Part shown: positions 9,606-20,694 of the stretch, one piece after another
Layout: the number at the start of each line of letters is the position of its first letter
Position numbering within the stretch: position 1 is the first letter of the stretch
From: Asterias rubens
Lineage: Eukaryota; Echinodermata; Asteroidea; Forcipulatida; Asteriidae
Direction of reading: 5' to 3'
Length of the DNA stretch: 64,000 nt
Assembly (NCBI RefSeq): GCF_902459465.1
Contig: NC_047069.1
Span: forward strand, 2,852,001 to 2,916,000
Translations under genes and position numbers: made by a program
The notes under the pieces: model-generated
Told to the model about the DNA's origin: nothing
The model's database searches: none
Seen by the model: only the letters and a program-made list of their open reading frames with translations

Positions 9606-10275
9606 AAGATGGTGTCTTCCCAAATGTCTGGAAGACTGCGACTGTGGTACCAATTCCAAAAGAGAAAAACATCACGTCTCTTGATAAACTCCAGCCGATA
9701 TCACTCACACCAATATTTGCTCGAATCTTTGAATCCTTCATGCTCAATGGATCCTAGCGGACATTTCATCTAAGTTGGACTCCAAGCAGTTCGGCAATGT
9801 CAAAGGGAGTTCCACTTCGCACAACCTCATAGATATGCTTGACTTTATTCAGAAAGGACTTAATAAACCAGGTCACTATGCCAACCTGTGTACTGTCCAT
9901 TTCACTAAAGCGTTTGACTGTGTCAACCTTAATGTTGTGATTAGAAAACTGATTGATCTTGGAGTCAGGAGATCGATCATTCCTGTCATCTGCAGTTTCC
10001 TTGCTGAGCGGACCCAGAACACCAAACTCAATGGCCACCTTTCCTCCAGTAGGGGAATCTCGTGTGGTGTGCCTCAGGGCACAAAATTGGGTCTGATCTT
10101 GTTCCTGGTTTTGATAAACGACGCATCAGCAGGGTGCTGCAGACGTTGGAAGTATGTTGATGACTTGACTCTCGGTGAAGTCGTTCAGCATGATGAACAG
10201 TCTAACATGCAAAATCATCTCGATGAACTATCAGATTGGTGTATAAAGAACAAAATGCCATACCATATCAATTAG
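9606..10275 (+). pseudogene. Reverse transcriptase domain of the non-LTR element
   Basis: At 9,630-9,740 one frame reads VWKTATVVPIPKEKN, a typical RT block-2 region. The main frame (9,775-10,275, 166 codons) has an FTKAFDCVN block carrying the first catalytic Asp, GVPQGTKLGLILF (usually GVPQGS-LGP-LF) and YVDDLT (usually YADD), which keeps both active-site aspartates. It then stops after KMPYHIN. The missing Pro-Leu-Leu pattern and the stop suggest decay. The enzyme would copy its own RNA into a nicked chromosome. Confidence 0.88.
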
Positions 10276-10345
10276 CTTCTTAAAGCAGGACATTCCATTG
10301 TCTTAAAATACCCTAGATGCAGTAGAGCTTGATTGTGTTACATCC

Positions 10346-10875
10346 ATGAAATTACTTGGTGTTACTGTTCAGAACAACTTGAGATGGGACATTCACATAA
10401 AGGATATTGTCTCTAAGGCTTCCCGTAGACTGTATACATTATGCATTCTCCAAAAATCCAATGTGCCTATTTCAGATATGATAATTATATATACTTGTTA
10501 CATTAGGCCTATCTTGGAGTATGCTTGCCAGGTCTGGCACAGTTCAATTACAGTCCAAGAAGCGAATTCCATTGAGAGTATTCAGAAACGTGCGATTCGT
10601 ATCACTCTTGTGGTCACCAGTACAGCTCGTACACTTCAACACTAGTTACACTTGGTATCCAATCCCTTAAAGCCAGGCGTGAAGACCTAGTGTACAAGTT
10701 TGGTGTGAAGTTACTTCACTCAGCTAGATTCAGGGACTTCCTACCACCATATCGAGAGAGTATCTCTCGGAGACAAGTTAGGTCTAGTACCCTGTCTGGT
10801 CTCCTCATGCCCAAGTGTCAAACAGATAGACACAAAATGTCCACCATCCCCTACATCATTCGTAGTTTGCCATAA
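10346..10875 (+). pseudogene. Retrotransposon C-terminal region (RT thumb and tail)
   Basis: Two frames (10,346-10,645 and 10,690-10,875) give MKLLGVTVQNNLRWDIHI, then RPILEYACQVWHSS and IQKRAIRI, and finally YKFGVKLL and FLPPYRES. These are the characteristic end blocks of jockey/CR1/L2-type polyproteins. A frameshift separates the two parts. The stop at 10,873-10,875 is probably the natural C-terminus, and an AT-rich 3' region follows to about 11,230. Confidence 0.82.
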
Positions 10876-11234
10876 ATTTGTAGTTTGCCATAGATTCATT
10901 TGTTCCAGATGAGTACCATACATTTGCTGTGCATTTAAGTTTTTTTTTATTTTTTATTTAATCTTTTTAGTGCCTTTTTTCTCATGTAGCTTTCAAGCTT
11001 TTTGGAATTGCTTTTGTGGTTTTATTGTGGTTTTATTGTGGTATGTAAAATTTTGTTCTATATGTACCAGTTTTACTTGTAATATGTTCTTTTTGGACTG
11101 CCTGACCACCAGTGTTGAATTAAGGTTTTTAATGTGCTTTTGGGTTGTTCTTGCAATTAATTTTGAAATAATTACATATTTATATATATTTTTTTAAACG
11201 AACTGTTTTTACTTGTAAATGTACTTTTTCGGCC

Positions 11235-11885
11235 TGCTTGTAAGACAGGCATGTTAAGTTGTTGAACTATTAGACCTATGTAATGTACCATAGAGCAAGC
11301 TGGTCCTTGTTCTATAGATGTATATAACATCCCATATAACCTGCAGTAGAACATGCGAGATACACTGGGGCAAGTCTCTCAATGTTTTGAACATGGTGGG
11401 GAAAAACTGAGTGTCAAAATGTTACAATGTGAGTTTCTAATGCCTCCCAAAACAAAATAATTGAAAGCCACAAGAATGAAAAAGGAACTCTGGAGCTCGC
11501 TACTCTTGCTAAATTAAATGGATTATGATGAAACTATTTATAAAATTTGAAATCAGGCAAAGAAATGTATAATACTGAAAACAAGGGAAACATTTAGATC
11601 AGTATTCCAAAGAGTACACGTAGGCGCTACTTTTATCTAATGTACACAATAATCACTGGATGCAATAACATGTACAGTAGCTGATAGCAGACCTAAATGT
11701 ACAAGTACTTCAAACTCAAGTTTCGTATTTAAAGTCCACAATTGTTCATTACTAACAGCCATTTTCCAATTAACTTATAATCTTGATAACTGATCATTAT
11801 AAATGGTTGTTTCCAAGTCCCGGACTGTTCTCGAGCGATTTAATTGCAGTCCTTGGCAGCCTTTACAAAGATTTTTATTAACAAT
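11235..11885. repeat. Segmental duplicate copy B, right part
   Basis: Counterpart of 4,330-4,616 joined to 5,735-6,077. It runs uninterrupted through the site where copy A has the Penelope-like insertion and so serves as the empty-site control for that insertion. Confidence 0.88.
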
Positions 11886-11989
11886 TCACATGAGCCTTCT
11901 TGTAAAAGATACCCCTTATCGATTATACATCTTTGTGTGTTCAACATTTTAAACGAGTTTGGAAAATTATAGGGCCTAACTTTTTTATT

Positions 11990-12180
11990 TCATTTTGTGT
12001 GTGAACCCTATTGTAGTTTATTTGTCATGCTTATAGGCAAGTAAGAACAAAAATCGTCTAAGATCACAGATTTACATAAAACTTACACAGTCTAATGAAG
12101 ATGATAGTAACAAACATCCCTTGAAATATTACTCTCTAAAATGTCATATTTGATGAGAAATAAATAAAACTAATTTCCCG
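11990..12180. repeat. Fragment of a second TTAA-element subfamily
   Basis: The phrase 'cagatttacataaaacttacacag...cttgaaatattactctc...gaga aataaataaaac' matches parts of 23,370-23,530 and 44,600-44,710. The best-preserved copy (44,562-44,953) has TTAA ends. This fragment lacks clear termini. Confidence 0.55.
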
Positions 12181-12386
12181 TTTTGAGTTTATCACTGGGT
12201 GAGCGTTTTATTAACTTTTTTTTAATAAATAGATGTCATGCAAAATGCATTAGCGTTTTTCATTTCTCGTTCTACAGGTTTGTCCAGTTACATGTAGATG
12301 TACATTGACGGATTATAAAATAGTGCTAACACTGCCAGCAACTGTTTTGTTAGCAAAAAACAAATCTGAAATGTCCCTGTAATGGC

Positions 12387-12674
12387 TGCGTTCGATTAGC
12401 TTCCCTGGGTTGACCTTGATCTGCCCCGGTACGTTTGAATTGCTTTGACGTCATTCCAGGGGTTCACCCGGGTCAGCCCCAAGTGCCCTGCTTGTGGATA
12501 GATCACTCTGGGCTGACCAAAGGTGGATGGACGTCAACGCGAGAGGGTGAGTGGTTGTTTTGATTTGCTTCTGTCAGGAGCTCACTCGAGAGAGCGCCGC
12601 GGGGTCGAGCTCTTGTCAGGAGCTCACCCGAGTGAGCACTGCGGGGTCGACCCAGGGAAGCTAATCGAACGCAC
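12387..12674. mobile_element. MITE family M, copy 2 (most complete)
   Basis: The terminal inverted repeats are 'gcgttcgattagcttccctg' and the reverse complement 'cagggaagctaatcgaacgc', so 20 bp match perfectly at the ends. The interior has an internal duplication of 'gtcaggagctcac' (about 12,574 and 12,616), which is absent in the other two copies. Confidence 0.85.
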
Positions 12675-12739
12675 TCTACAATGTACATGTAAGTTACAGC
12701 TTGACAAAAAACAAAAACAAAAAAAATACAACATTAATT

Positions 12740-13025
12740 TAGATTTTTTACCCATACACCGATGTGTGTTAGCACTGTGTAGTCAGTACTTTCCCGAGTC
12801 CTGTGAAAAAATATCACAGGCATGTTACTCGAATGGGATTCGAACCCACAACATTTGCAATTCTAGAGCAGTGTCTTACCAACTAGACTACCAATGTTGC
12901 CCGGTAGCTAGTAGCAGTTCAAATCCTATGTTTTGGCAGCGGGTACCGCAACAATATAAGAGATGTTAAATTCGCATCGATATAAGCACCGACATATTGT
13001 AAGAAATATTAAATTTGCATGTTAT
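12740..13025 (-). repeat. tRNA-derived SINE, T family, copy 1
   Basis: On the minus strand it has 'ggtagtctagttggtaagac' (A-box) and 'gggttcgaatccc' (B-box; on the plus strand 'gggattcgaaccc' at about 12,837). The 3' side has 'atcacaggcatgttactcg' and 'gcactgtgtagtcagtactt'. The phrase 'aagagatgttaaat' occurs next to the core at 12,958, part of the flanking direct repeat better seen in copy 2. Confidence 0.85.
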
Positions 13026-13069
13026 AAAAAAACTACAAACTGAAATCATGGGATATCTTTAAATCGGTA

Positions 13070-14170
13070 TTCTTAAAAAGTGCGCCTACACTTTAATCCA
13101 ATGTATACAATATTCACTGGATGTGCTCTGACAGTAGCAACAAACCTAGACATACTTCAAACTGTTTTCGTGTTTAAAGTCCAAGTTCATTATCAATAGC
13201 CATACTCCAATAAACTGATAATCTGACCATTGATCATTATAAATGGTTATTTGTTTGATCTTTGACTATAACAACAAGTAGCTCTGTGCACAGTTTGTAC
13301 ATCATTAGCCCTGTACCTATATTACGTGTTATTTATTTGTTGATTTTATCTTGACTGGAAAAACCACAGTTGGGAAATCTAAGAGACAGCACCACCTCAT
13401 CTTGAATACCATTTGAAAGTTAACAAACAATAGGAAGAAAATAAAACCCAAAACTGGAGTCTCATTTAACCATGTTAGCACAATAGTTTTTTTTAATGTT
13501 TCAATTTAAGAGACCTTTTTTTTGCATGGGTGTCAATCTGTCTTGAAAGATGGGGGGGGGGGTCATCGTTAGTCATAGCAGTTATGGCGTGGGGTCCGAG
13601 GCCTGCTTTAGGGCCCTGAAAATGTTTAGGTCGTAGATACTCTCTGGTGCAATCTTCTTTTCAGGGACATCTTTTGACGCTTTCAATTCATGTGATATGA
13701 TTTAACCCTTCGGTGCGTCCACCAAAACACGTCAATATGGACTTTCATAAGCAGTCATAACTTAAAAACGAAAACCCCCACATTTATTGCCCTCACTTAT
13801 TGTTTGGAGCAATCGTTGAGATTCCGTTTGGTGTGATGTTCAACAGGGGGTGCTATTGAAAATGTTTAAGAAAAACATGGTTTGAACACGTCTTTGTTTT
13901 GTTTTTGTTTTTAAATTAATCTATGCACCAAAGGGTTAAAAGTAATAAAACTATGCATTACAAGCTAGTTCACAATTTAAATTGTTGGACCTTTTTTTTG
14001 CTGTGATATGATGAGTCTGAGGGGGTGATTTGCCTTCCTCAGAAGTTTCAATTGTTGGGATTTAAGGTCTATTGTAAGCCATTTGGTAAAGCATTTTGCT
14101 ATGATGTTGGTTATTTTATTTGAAAAACAACTCAATTATAGGTTTGTATACAAATTATTTTTGAATATTT
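13070..14170. other. Unique part of the first 5-kb duplicate
   Basis: No gene was seen. It includes the ~230-bp four-copy module (13,070-13,260), a 10-G run at about 13,552-13,561 and AT-rich sequence with only short frames. Confidence 0.5.
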
Positions 14171-14199
14171 AGTGCTGATACGGCGTTTAATACCAATCA

Positions 14200-15640
14200 T
14201 CGCCAAGGGGGGGGGGGGGGGATCCAGGGCGAAGTTTTTAACTAATTTATTTTTTATTTATTTTATTTTTTGTTTGGGGGGGGGGGGGAGGTGGGGGAGA
14301 TTGGGCCAAAAAGATCATGTGTCAGAGTATGTGCAGAACCAAAGCCTTTTGTGGATTGGGGTTTGGGGCCCAATTAAGGGCCCGGATAAATTGTGCATTC
14401 TAGATGCTCTGTGGTGCAATCTTAGGCCATTTATAGATGTATAAGTGATGAAACAGAACATGAGCCTTTACTACTTAAGCAGCAGTAGAGCCTCTTAGAT
14501 TACCAGCATCTTTAAACAGCTACTTGAGCAGAATATTTTTAATGGAAATGCTATTTTAACTTGTTTTTAATGCATTTGTTCACCATTTCAATGTAGTTTT
14601 GATATGTGTACACTTCTGAACTTTTCGTAATTATCAATTAAAATATCAGGCCCCAACCTCAAGGTTTTGAAAAACTAAAAACACTTCTGCCGTTGACGGC
14701 GCACGTCAACATGACAATGCTTTGACGTCAGGTCTTGGAGTGACATGACAATTAACATGACAACAATGCTTTGACGTCAGGTATTGGAGTTTGCTTTGTT
14801 ATACCTCTACGCTGCAACAAAGCAGCTATACAAATCGGTGCTCCCAACTACGACGTAACACGAGTGATTACGTAACAGAGCTTTTCACAAATCTTTCAGA
14901 AAAGCATCGGATAAGAGTATTCAAAATGATTGTTTCTTTACACAATTAAAATAAATTTATAGTCATGTGACTCTATTTCCTTCATGATTGAACATTTTTT
15001 TAAACAAAATTCCTCAAAGTTCTTGACTTGACATTTTCGTTCAAGCAGGTCTTTAAGGGTGGAACTGACGAACATTTAGGGGGGAGGGGCCTGCTGAAAA
15101 GCTCAAGAAAATGTTGCACTCCTAGGCCAATTAGTGGCCTAATTGATACAACAAACAGAACAATATGCCATCAAAATCGAGAAGTAGAATTTGGGCCTTT
15201 TGGATTTTGGAAATACTTTTATTTTCAATCAAAAAAATAGAAAAAAGGATGTCTGGTTGATTGCTTGCAATGCTTGTACGCTTGTAAGAAGAACATCTAA
15301 AGCAAATGTCTCCATGGATATGGTCTTAAACAGAACACAGTTAATAACAGCCTTGCGTACGAAGTTACTTGGGAAAGAAATGGCAAACATTACTCAAACT
15401 AGCCATAGAGGCCACAGAACGGCAGTTACAGACAGAGACAGCGCGTCACTTTAAAATAAATGAGAAAATAGAATTAGCTGTTGCAAAGAACTTACCAACC
15501 AAATGGACCAAGGGTATAAATGCAAAAAATAGTTAATGGCCTGACTTTAAAATAAACATACAGTAACTACAAGACTTTGAAAGTAAATTCTCTGGTGATG
15601 GCAGTTGCCGAATAAGATATACAAGAGTTTCCAAAAACTG
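14200..15640. other. Non-coding stretch with poly-G runs and two CRE palindromes
   Basis: Poly-G runs lie at about 14,209-14,220 and 14,277-14,288. Two perfect TGACGTCA octamers sit at 14,723-14,730 and 14,772-14,779 within a short local duplication ('acaatgctttgacgtcaggt'). TGACGTCA is the consensus CREB/ATF binding site, but no promoter or transcript can be assigned here. Frames at 15,028-15,240 and 15,191-15,454 show no known domain. Confidence 0.45.
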
Positions 15641-17170
15641 ATGGGACATTTGATTTGGTGTCCCCCACCCTTTAAAAAGTGGGGGACGTGTCCCCCATCG
15701 CCCCCAGGATTAATGCCCATGGCAGGACACATGGATTGGACTTACACAGTACAATCTTCATGATAAAGCTGGTCAAAAAATGTGAGTGGGGCATTTAATA
15801 TAGTTCCCCCTGCCCTTACAAAAAGTAGGGGACTTGTCCCCCACCGCCCCCAGGATTGATGGCCATGGCATGACACAGGGTTTGGTCTTACACAGTGCAA
15901 TACTTGAGCCTCATGATAAAGCTGGTCAAAAACTGGGGAGGGGGCATTTGATATAGTTGCCCCCATCCTTTAAAAAGTAGGGGACGTGTCCCCTGTCGCC
16001 CCCCAGGATTGATGCCCATGGCAGGACACGGGTTTGGTCTTATTATTGTCTAATACTTTAGCTTTGTGATAAAGGTGGTCAAAACTGGGAGGAGTGTCCA
16101 AAAAGTTGGGGGACGTAAAATAAACATAGGCCTACAGTAACTACAAGACTTTTGAAGTAAACATTCTGGTGATGGCATGTGCCGAATAAGATATACACCA
16201 TAACAAAAACTGAGGGAATATTTGATTTGGTGTTCCCCACCCTTAAAAAAGGGACACATCACGCCAGAGGTTGATGCCCATGGCAGGACACAGGGTTTGG
16301 TCTTCCACAGTGACATACTTGAGCTTCATGATAAAGCTGGTCAAACACTGTTTTTTTTTTGGGGGGGGGGGGGGTAAGGGGGACGTTTGATATATTTATT
16401 TACTTTATTTTATTTATTTTAAATCTTTAGACATACACAATAGTTACAAGTTGTACAGGGGCTGTCAAGTTAGAAACAAAAGTATAAAAAATTTCATCAA
16501 AAGATGTGTAAAACCAGACCCCTGCCAACGATAAAAATATAATTATACAATATAAAAGGAGATTGCACTGCAACATTAAAAATCACACAAAAGAAAACAA
16601 TAAGACACAAGCAAATCCAGATTATTGAGAAGAAAAAATGCACCCACAACAAAACAACGTATAGCAATAAGAGGAAGGGACAACAATTTAAAAATAACAA
16701 CCATAGAATGGAATGGACTTAAAACCCTCAAAAATCAAATATAGGCTTAGTGTCTCCCACCTTTAAAAAGTCGTAAACATGTTCCCTGTCGCCCCCAGGA
16801 TTTATGCTTATGGCATGACACAGGCTTTGGTCTTACAAAGTGAAATATTGAGCTTCATGATACAGCTTGTCAAAAACTGTGGGGGAGGGGGGCATTTGAT
16901 ATAGTGTCCCCCACACTTTAGAAAGTCGCGGACATGTCCCCAGTCGGGCCCCAGGATGCCGATGGCGGGACACAGGGTTTGGTCTTACTAAGAGAAATAG
17001 CTTCATGATCATGCGTGTCAAAAATTGGGCGGGGGGAAGAGGGACGTTTGATATACATGTAGTGTCCCCCACCTTTAACAAAGTGGGGGGCGTGTCCCCC
17101 GTCGCCTGCCGGATTGATGCCCATGTTAGGACACAGGGTTTGGTCTGACACAGTGCAATACTTGAGCTTC
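15640..17170. repeat. C/G-rich ~150-bp repeat array
   Basis: The phrase 'gatgcccatggcaggacac' (with changes) recurs near 15,710, 15,858, 16,010, 16,270, 16,801, 16,950 and 17,115. Each copy is followed by 'agggtttggtcttacacagt', then 'gataaagctggtcaaaaact', a G-run, 'catttgatatagtgtccccc' and a C-rich/G-rich pair ('ccccca...gtgggggacgtgtccccc') that can fold into a hairpin. Minus-strand frames here (for example 15,742-15,966) merely read the repeat. Confidence 0.88.
16376..16745. mobile_element. AT-rich insertion within the C/G-rich array
   Basis: A 370-bp AT-rich block ('tttatttactttattttatt...' to '...aaccctcaaaaatcaaatat') splits one repeat unit between 'gggacgtttgatata' and 'ataggcttagtgtc'. 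Composition differs sharply from the array around it. The element type is not recognisable. Confidence 0.5.
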
Positions 17171-17374
17171 ATTCCCATTTTGAGTTAATCACTCAGTCAG
17201 TCAGTGAGTGTTTTATTCATTTTTTTTCTAAACATATGTCATGCAAAATGCATTAGCGTTTTTTACTTCTCGTTCTACAGGTTTGTCCAGTTAAATGTAC
17301 ATATATAAAGTGCTTGCACTGCCAGCAACTGTTTTGTTTCCAAGAAAACAAATCTGTAATGTTCCTGTAATGGC

Positions 17375-17943
17375 TGCGTTCGATTAGCTTCCCTGGGTCA
17401 ACCCTGATCTGCCCCGGAACGTTGGATTAGCTTTGATGTCATTCCAGGGGTTCACCCGGGTCAGCCCCCAAGTGCCCTGCTTGTGGATAGGTCACTCTGG
17501 GCTGGCCCAAGGTGCATGGACGTCACCACGAGAGGGTGAGTGGTCGTTTGATTTGCTCTTGTCAGGGGCTCGGCCAAGTGAGCACCGCGGGGTCGACCAA
17601 GGGAATCTATAAGAGATGTTTAATTTGCATCGGGGATAAAGAATATTTATTTTGGTTTTTAGCCATACACCGATGTGTGTTAGCACTGTATACTCAGTAC
17701 TTTCCAGAGTCCTGTGAACAAATATCACAGGCATGTTACTCGGGTGGGATTCGAACCCACGACCCTTGCAATTCTAGAGCAGTATCTTACCAACTAGACT
17801 ACAGAGGTTGCCCGGTAGCTAGAAGCATATCGAATCCTATTATTTTGGCAGCAGGTATCGTATAAGAGATGTTATTTGCATCGGGGATAAAGAACATTAA
17901 TTTTGATTTTTACCCATACACCGATGGGAAGCTAATGGAACGC
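17375..17943. mobile_element. MITE family M, copy 3, split by a SINE
   Basis: The left part runs 17,375-17,607. The right terminal repeat resumes at about 17,936 ('gggaagctaatggaacgcac'). The short 'ggga' occurs at both junctions, a possible target-site duplication of the inserted SINE at 17,608-17,935. Confidence 0.8.
17608..17935 (-). repeat. tRNA-derived SINE, T family, copy 2, flanked by direct repeats
   Basis: The core (minus-strand B-box at about 17,748, A-box at about 17,795) has the T-family sequence. About 60 bp ('tataagagatgtt...gcatcggggataaagaa...ccatacaccgatg') occur both at 17,608-17,670 and 17,861-17,935, a 253-bp offset. This could be a partial tandem dimer or a terminal-repeat structure. 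Confidence 0.8.
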
Positions 17944-18414
17944 ACTCTACATGTACTGTATGTTACAGCTTGACAAAGAAACAAAAACAAAAAAACTACA
18001 AACTGAAATCATGGGATATCTTTAAATCGGTATTCTAAAGAGTGCGCCTATACTTTAATCCAATGTACACAATATTCACTGGATGTGCTCTGACAGTAGC
18101 AACAAACCTAGACATACTTCAAACTGTTTTCGTGTTTAAAGTCCAAGTTCATTATCAATAGCCATACTCCAATATACTGATAATCTGGCCATTGATCATT
18201 ATAAATGGTTATTTGTTTGATCTTTGACTATAACAACAAGTAGCTCTGTGCACAGTTTGTACATCATTAGCCCTGTACCTATATTACGTGTTATTTATTT
18301 GTTGATTTTATCTGGACTGGAAAAACCACAGTTGGGAAATCTAAGAGACAGCACCACCTCATCTTGAATGCCATTTGAAAGTTAACAAACAATAGGAGGA
18401 AAATAAAACCCAAA

Positions 18415-18905
18415 ACTGGAGTCTCATTTAGCACAACAGTTTTTTTTTAATGTTTCAATTAAGAGATCTTTTTATGCATGGGTGTCACTGTCAATTTGTC
18501 TTGAAAGATGAGGGGGGGGGGGGACACCACACACCAACAAGTCATAGCAGTGACGCTATGAGGCATCTGGGGCTCGCTTTAAACCCAAATCTGGAGTCTC
18601 AAAAGCACAACAGGTGTTTTGAAATGTTTAAATTAAGAGATCTATTTATGAATGGGTGTCAATCTGTCTTGAAAGATGGGGAAGGGGGGGGGACACACCA
18701 CACATCAAGTCATAGCAGTGCTGCTATATGAGGCATCTGGGGTTCCCTTTAAACCCCAAACTGGAGTCTCATTTAGCACAACAGTTTTAATGTGTTTAAT
18801 GTTTGAATTAAGAAATTTTTGTATGCATGGGTACCAATCTGTCTTGAAAGATAGGGGGGGGGGACATCGTTAGTCATAGCAGTTATGGCATGGGGCCCGA
18901 GGCCC
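18415..18905. repeat. ~172-bp local triplication with poly-G tracts
   Basis: The anchor 'ctggagtctca' recurs near 18,418, 18,592 and 18,763. Each unit has 'aattaagagat', 'gcatgggtgtc', 'tctgtcttgaaagat', a 9-12 G run and 'agtcatagcagt'. The first 5-kb copy (13,455-13,610) has a single unit. Confidence 0.85.
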
Positions 18906-19309
18906 GCTTTAAGGCCCTGAAGATGTTTAGGTCGTAGATGCTCTCTGGTGCAATCTAGACCCTTTCAGGGACATCTTTTGACTCTTTCAATTCATCTGAA
19001 ATGATTTAACCCTTTGGTGCACCAAGACGGTCGCTTGCTATTGCAAATTATTGAGAAAAACATGGTTTGAACATGTCTTTGTTTTGTTTTTGTTTTTGAA
19101 TTAATCTGTGCACAAAAGTGATGATGAGTCTGAGGGGGTGATTTGCCTCCCTCAGAAGTTTCAGTTGTTGGGATTTAAGGTCTATTGTAAGCCAAAAGCA
19201 TTTTGCTATGATGTTGGTTATTATATCTGAAAAACAACTCAATTATAGCTTTGTATACATATTATTTTTGCGCATTTAGTGCTCAGACGGCGTTTAATAC
19301 CAAAAACTC

Positions 19310-19660
19310 GGGGGGGGGGGGGGGGGGGGGGGTGTCCCCCACCTGTCAAAAAGTGAGGGACATGTCCCCCGTCTGCCACAGGATTGATGCCCATGGCAGG
19401 ACACAGGGTTGGTCTTACACACTGCAATACTTGAGCGACATGATCAAGCTGATCAAAAACTGGGGGGGGGGGCATTTGATATAGTTTCCCACACCCTTTA
19501 AAAAGTTGGAACGTGTCCCCCGACAGCCCCAGCAAGAGTGATGCCCAGGGCAGGACACAGGGTCTGGTCTTACACAGTGCAATAATTGAGCTTCATGTTA
19601 AAGCTGGTCAAAAACTGTGGAGGGGCATTTGATATAGTAATCCCCTTCTCTAAGCTTCAA
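19310..19660. repeat. 23-G homopolymer and two more C/G-rich array units
   Basis: Positions 19,310-19,332 are an uninterrupted run of 23 G. Two further units of the ~150-bp array follow (anchors at about 19,384 and 19,539), so the array follows both copies of the 5-kb block. Confidence 0.88.
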
Positions 19661-19789
19661 GTTTAACTGCCTTCAATTTTATCAAACTCTTCCTCACTTT
19701 CGATTAGACTTAGACGAGTTAAGATTCATAACTATAGCGTTAGGAAACACTGAACCATTATAATTTAGGACGAACAACTCGCTAACCCA

Positions 19790-20345
19790 TGTAGGATTTA
19801 AACTGCCTCTAGCCATCGGGCTTCAGGCTAGTTTAGTGGTAAGCCATCTGAAGTATCAATGAAAAGGTTGCGGGTTCAATTCCCACCTGAACTAAAAAAC
19901 ATGGAGGGGAAGGGAACATTTGATAGTGCCCCCCCACCCTTCACAAGCCCCCTCCTTTTGTAGGCGGGGGGGGGGGGACAAATCTGTCAACGAAAGAGCA
20001 TTCAGGCATAAAGCCTTTACAGCGGTGGGTACCAGGGCCCCATTGAAGGGCCCGGGAAAATTGAATTATCAATGCAAAGGTTGTGGGTTCAATTCCCACC
20101 TGAACTGAAAAACATGGAGGGGAAGAAAACATTTGATAGTGTCCCCAACCCTTCACACCCCCCCCCCCCTTTTTGTAGGCAGGGGGGGGGGTCAAATCTG
20201 TCAACGAAAGAGCATTCAGGCGTAAAGCCTTTACAGCGGTGGGTATATGTACATACGGGGCCCCGCTGAATGGCCTTGAGGCCCCGCTGAAGGGCCACGA
20301 GGCCCCGCTGAAGGGCCACGGGGCCCCGCTGAAGGGCCCGGGAAA
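19790..20345 (+). repeat. tRNA-derived repeat plus ~210-bp tandem pair
   Basis: The first part has an A-box-like 'ctagtttagtggtaagcc' (19,829) and a B-box-like 'gggttcaattccc' (19,871). The segment 'ggttcaattcccacctgaac' to 'agggcccgggaaaattg' is then repeated (19,857-20,061 and 20,065-20,341). The second copy ends in a four-unit 21-bp GC-rich minisatellite ('ggccccgctgaagggccac', 20,259-20,341). The minus-strand frame at 19,941-20,441 only reads this repeat. Confidence 0.8.
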
Positions 20346-20387
20346 ATTTTGCTTTGTGGTGCAATCATAGGCCAATTGGAGGGGGGA

Positions 20388-20634
20388 CACCCTTGTCACA
20401 CGGAATTGTGTGCTTTCAGATGCTTGATTTCGAGACCTCAAATTCTAAATCTGAGGTCTCAAAATAAAATTTGTGGAAAATTACTTCTTGTTCGAAAACT
20501 ACGTTACTTCAGGAAGCCGTTTCTCACAATGTTTTATACTATCAACTTCTCCCCATTACTCGTTACCAAGTAAGGTTTTATGCTAATAATTATTTTGAGT
20601 AATTACCAATAGTGTCCATCCACTCCCTTTTTAA
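20388..20634. mobile_element. TTAA element copy 4, left end missing
   Basis: Starts abruptly at 'acacccttgtcacacgg' and runs through 'gatttcgagacctcaaattc', 'gaggtctcaaaat' and 'ccaatagtgtccatc'. It is in the reverse orientation to copies 1 and 2. Its other terminus is missing. Confidence 0.75.
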
Positions 20635-20694
20635 GGTAATCAGGAAAACCCTGGTCTACATGTACAATGTACATACATGCACTACATGTATATA

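Larger units (their letters stand above)
8177..11230 (+). mobile_element. 5'-truncated non-LTR retrotransposon (jockey/CR1-like)
   Basis: The insertion lies inside segmental copy B between 'tttgcttgtgggtg' and the resumed similarity at about 11,235. It carries the 3' part of an apurinic-type endonuclease domain, a linker, a reverse transcriptase and a C-terminal tail, then an AT-rich 3' region. It is broken by several frameshifts and stops and by an insertion at 8,502-8,800. The family assignment rests on the motif style in the endonuclease and the C-terminal 'LEYACQVWHSS' block. Confidence 0.85.
12178..14208. repeat. 5-kb tandem duplication, first copy
   Basis: This block matches 17,172-19,310 in the same order: 'gtcatgcaaaatgcattagc', the M-family MITE, a T-family SINE, 'gaaatcatgggatatcttta', 'ggatgtgctctgacagtagc', 'caccacctcatcttgaatg', the poly-G 'cttgaaagat' repeat and 'cggcgtttaataccaa'. 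Copy starts are 4,994 bp apart. It lacks the tandem expansion that the second copy shows at 18,415-18,900. Confidence 0.88.
17172..19310. repeat. 5-kb tandem duplication, second copy
   Basis: Counterpart of 12,178-14,208. It carries the third M-family MITE, split by a T-family SINE, and a local triplication at 18,415-18,900. It ends at a poly-G run at the same relative position as the first copy ('cggcgtttaataccaaa' then G's). Confidence 0.88.

Noticed and set aside
19941-20441. 166-codon minus-strand frame
   Set aside because: It reads a GC-rich tandem repeat and part of a TTAA element. Repeated GAPWPFSGA-type peptides come from the 21-bp minisatellite.
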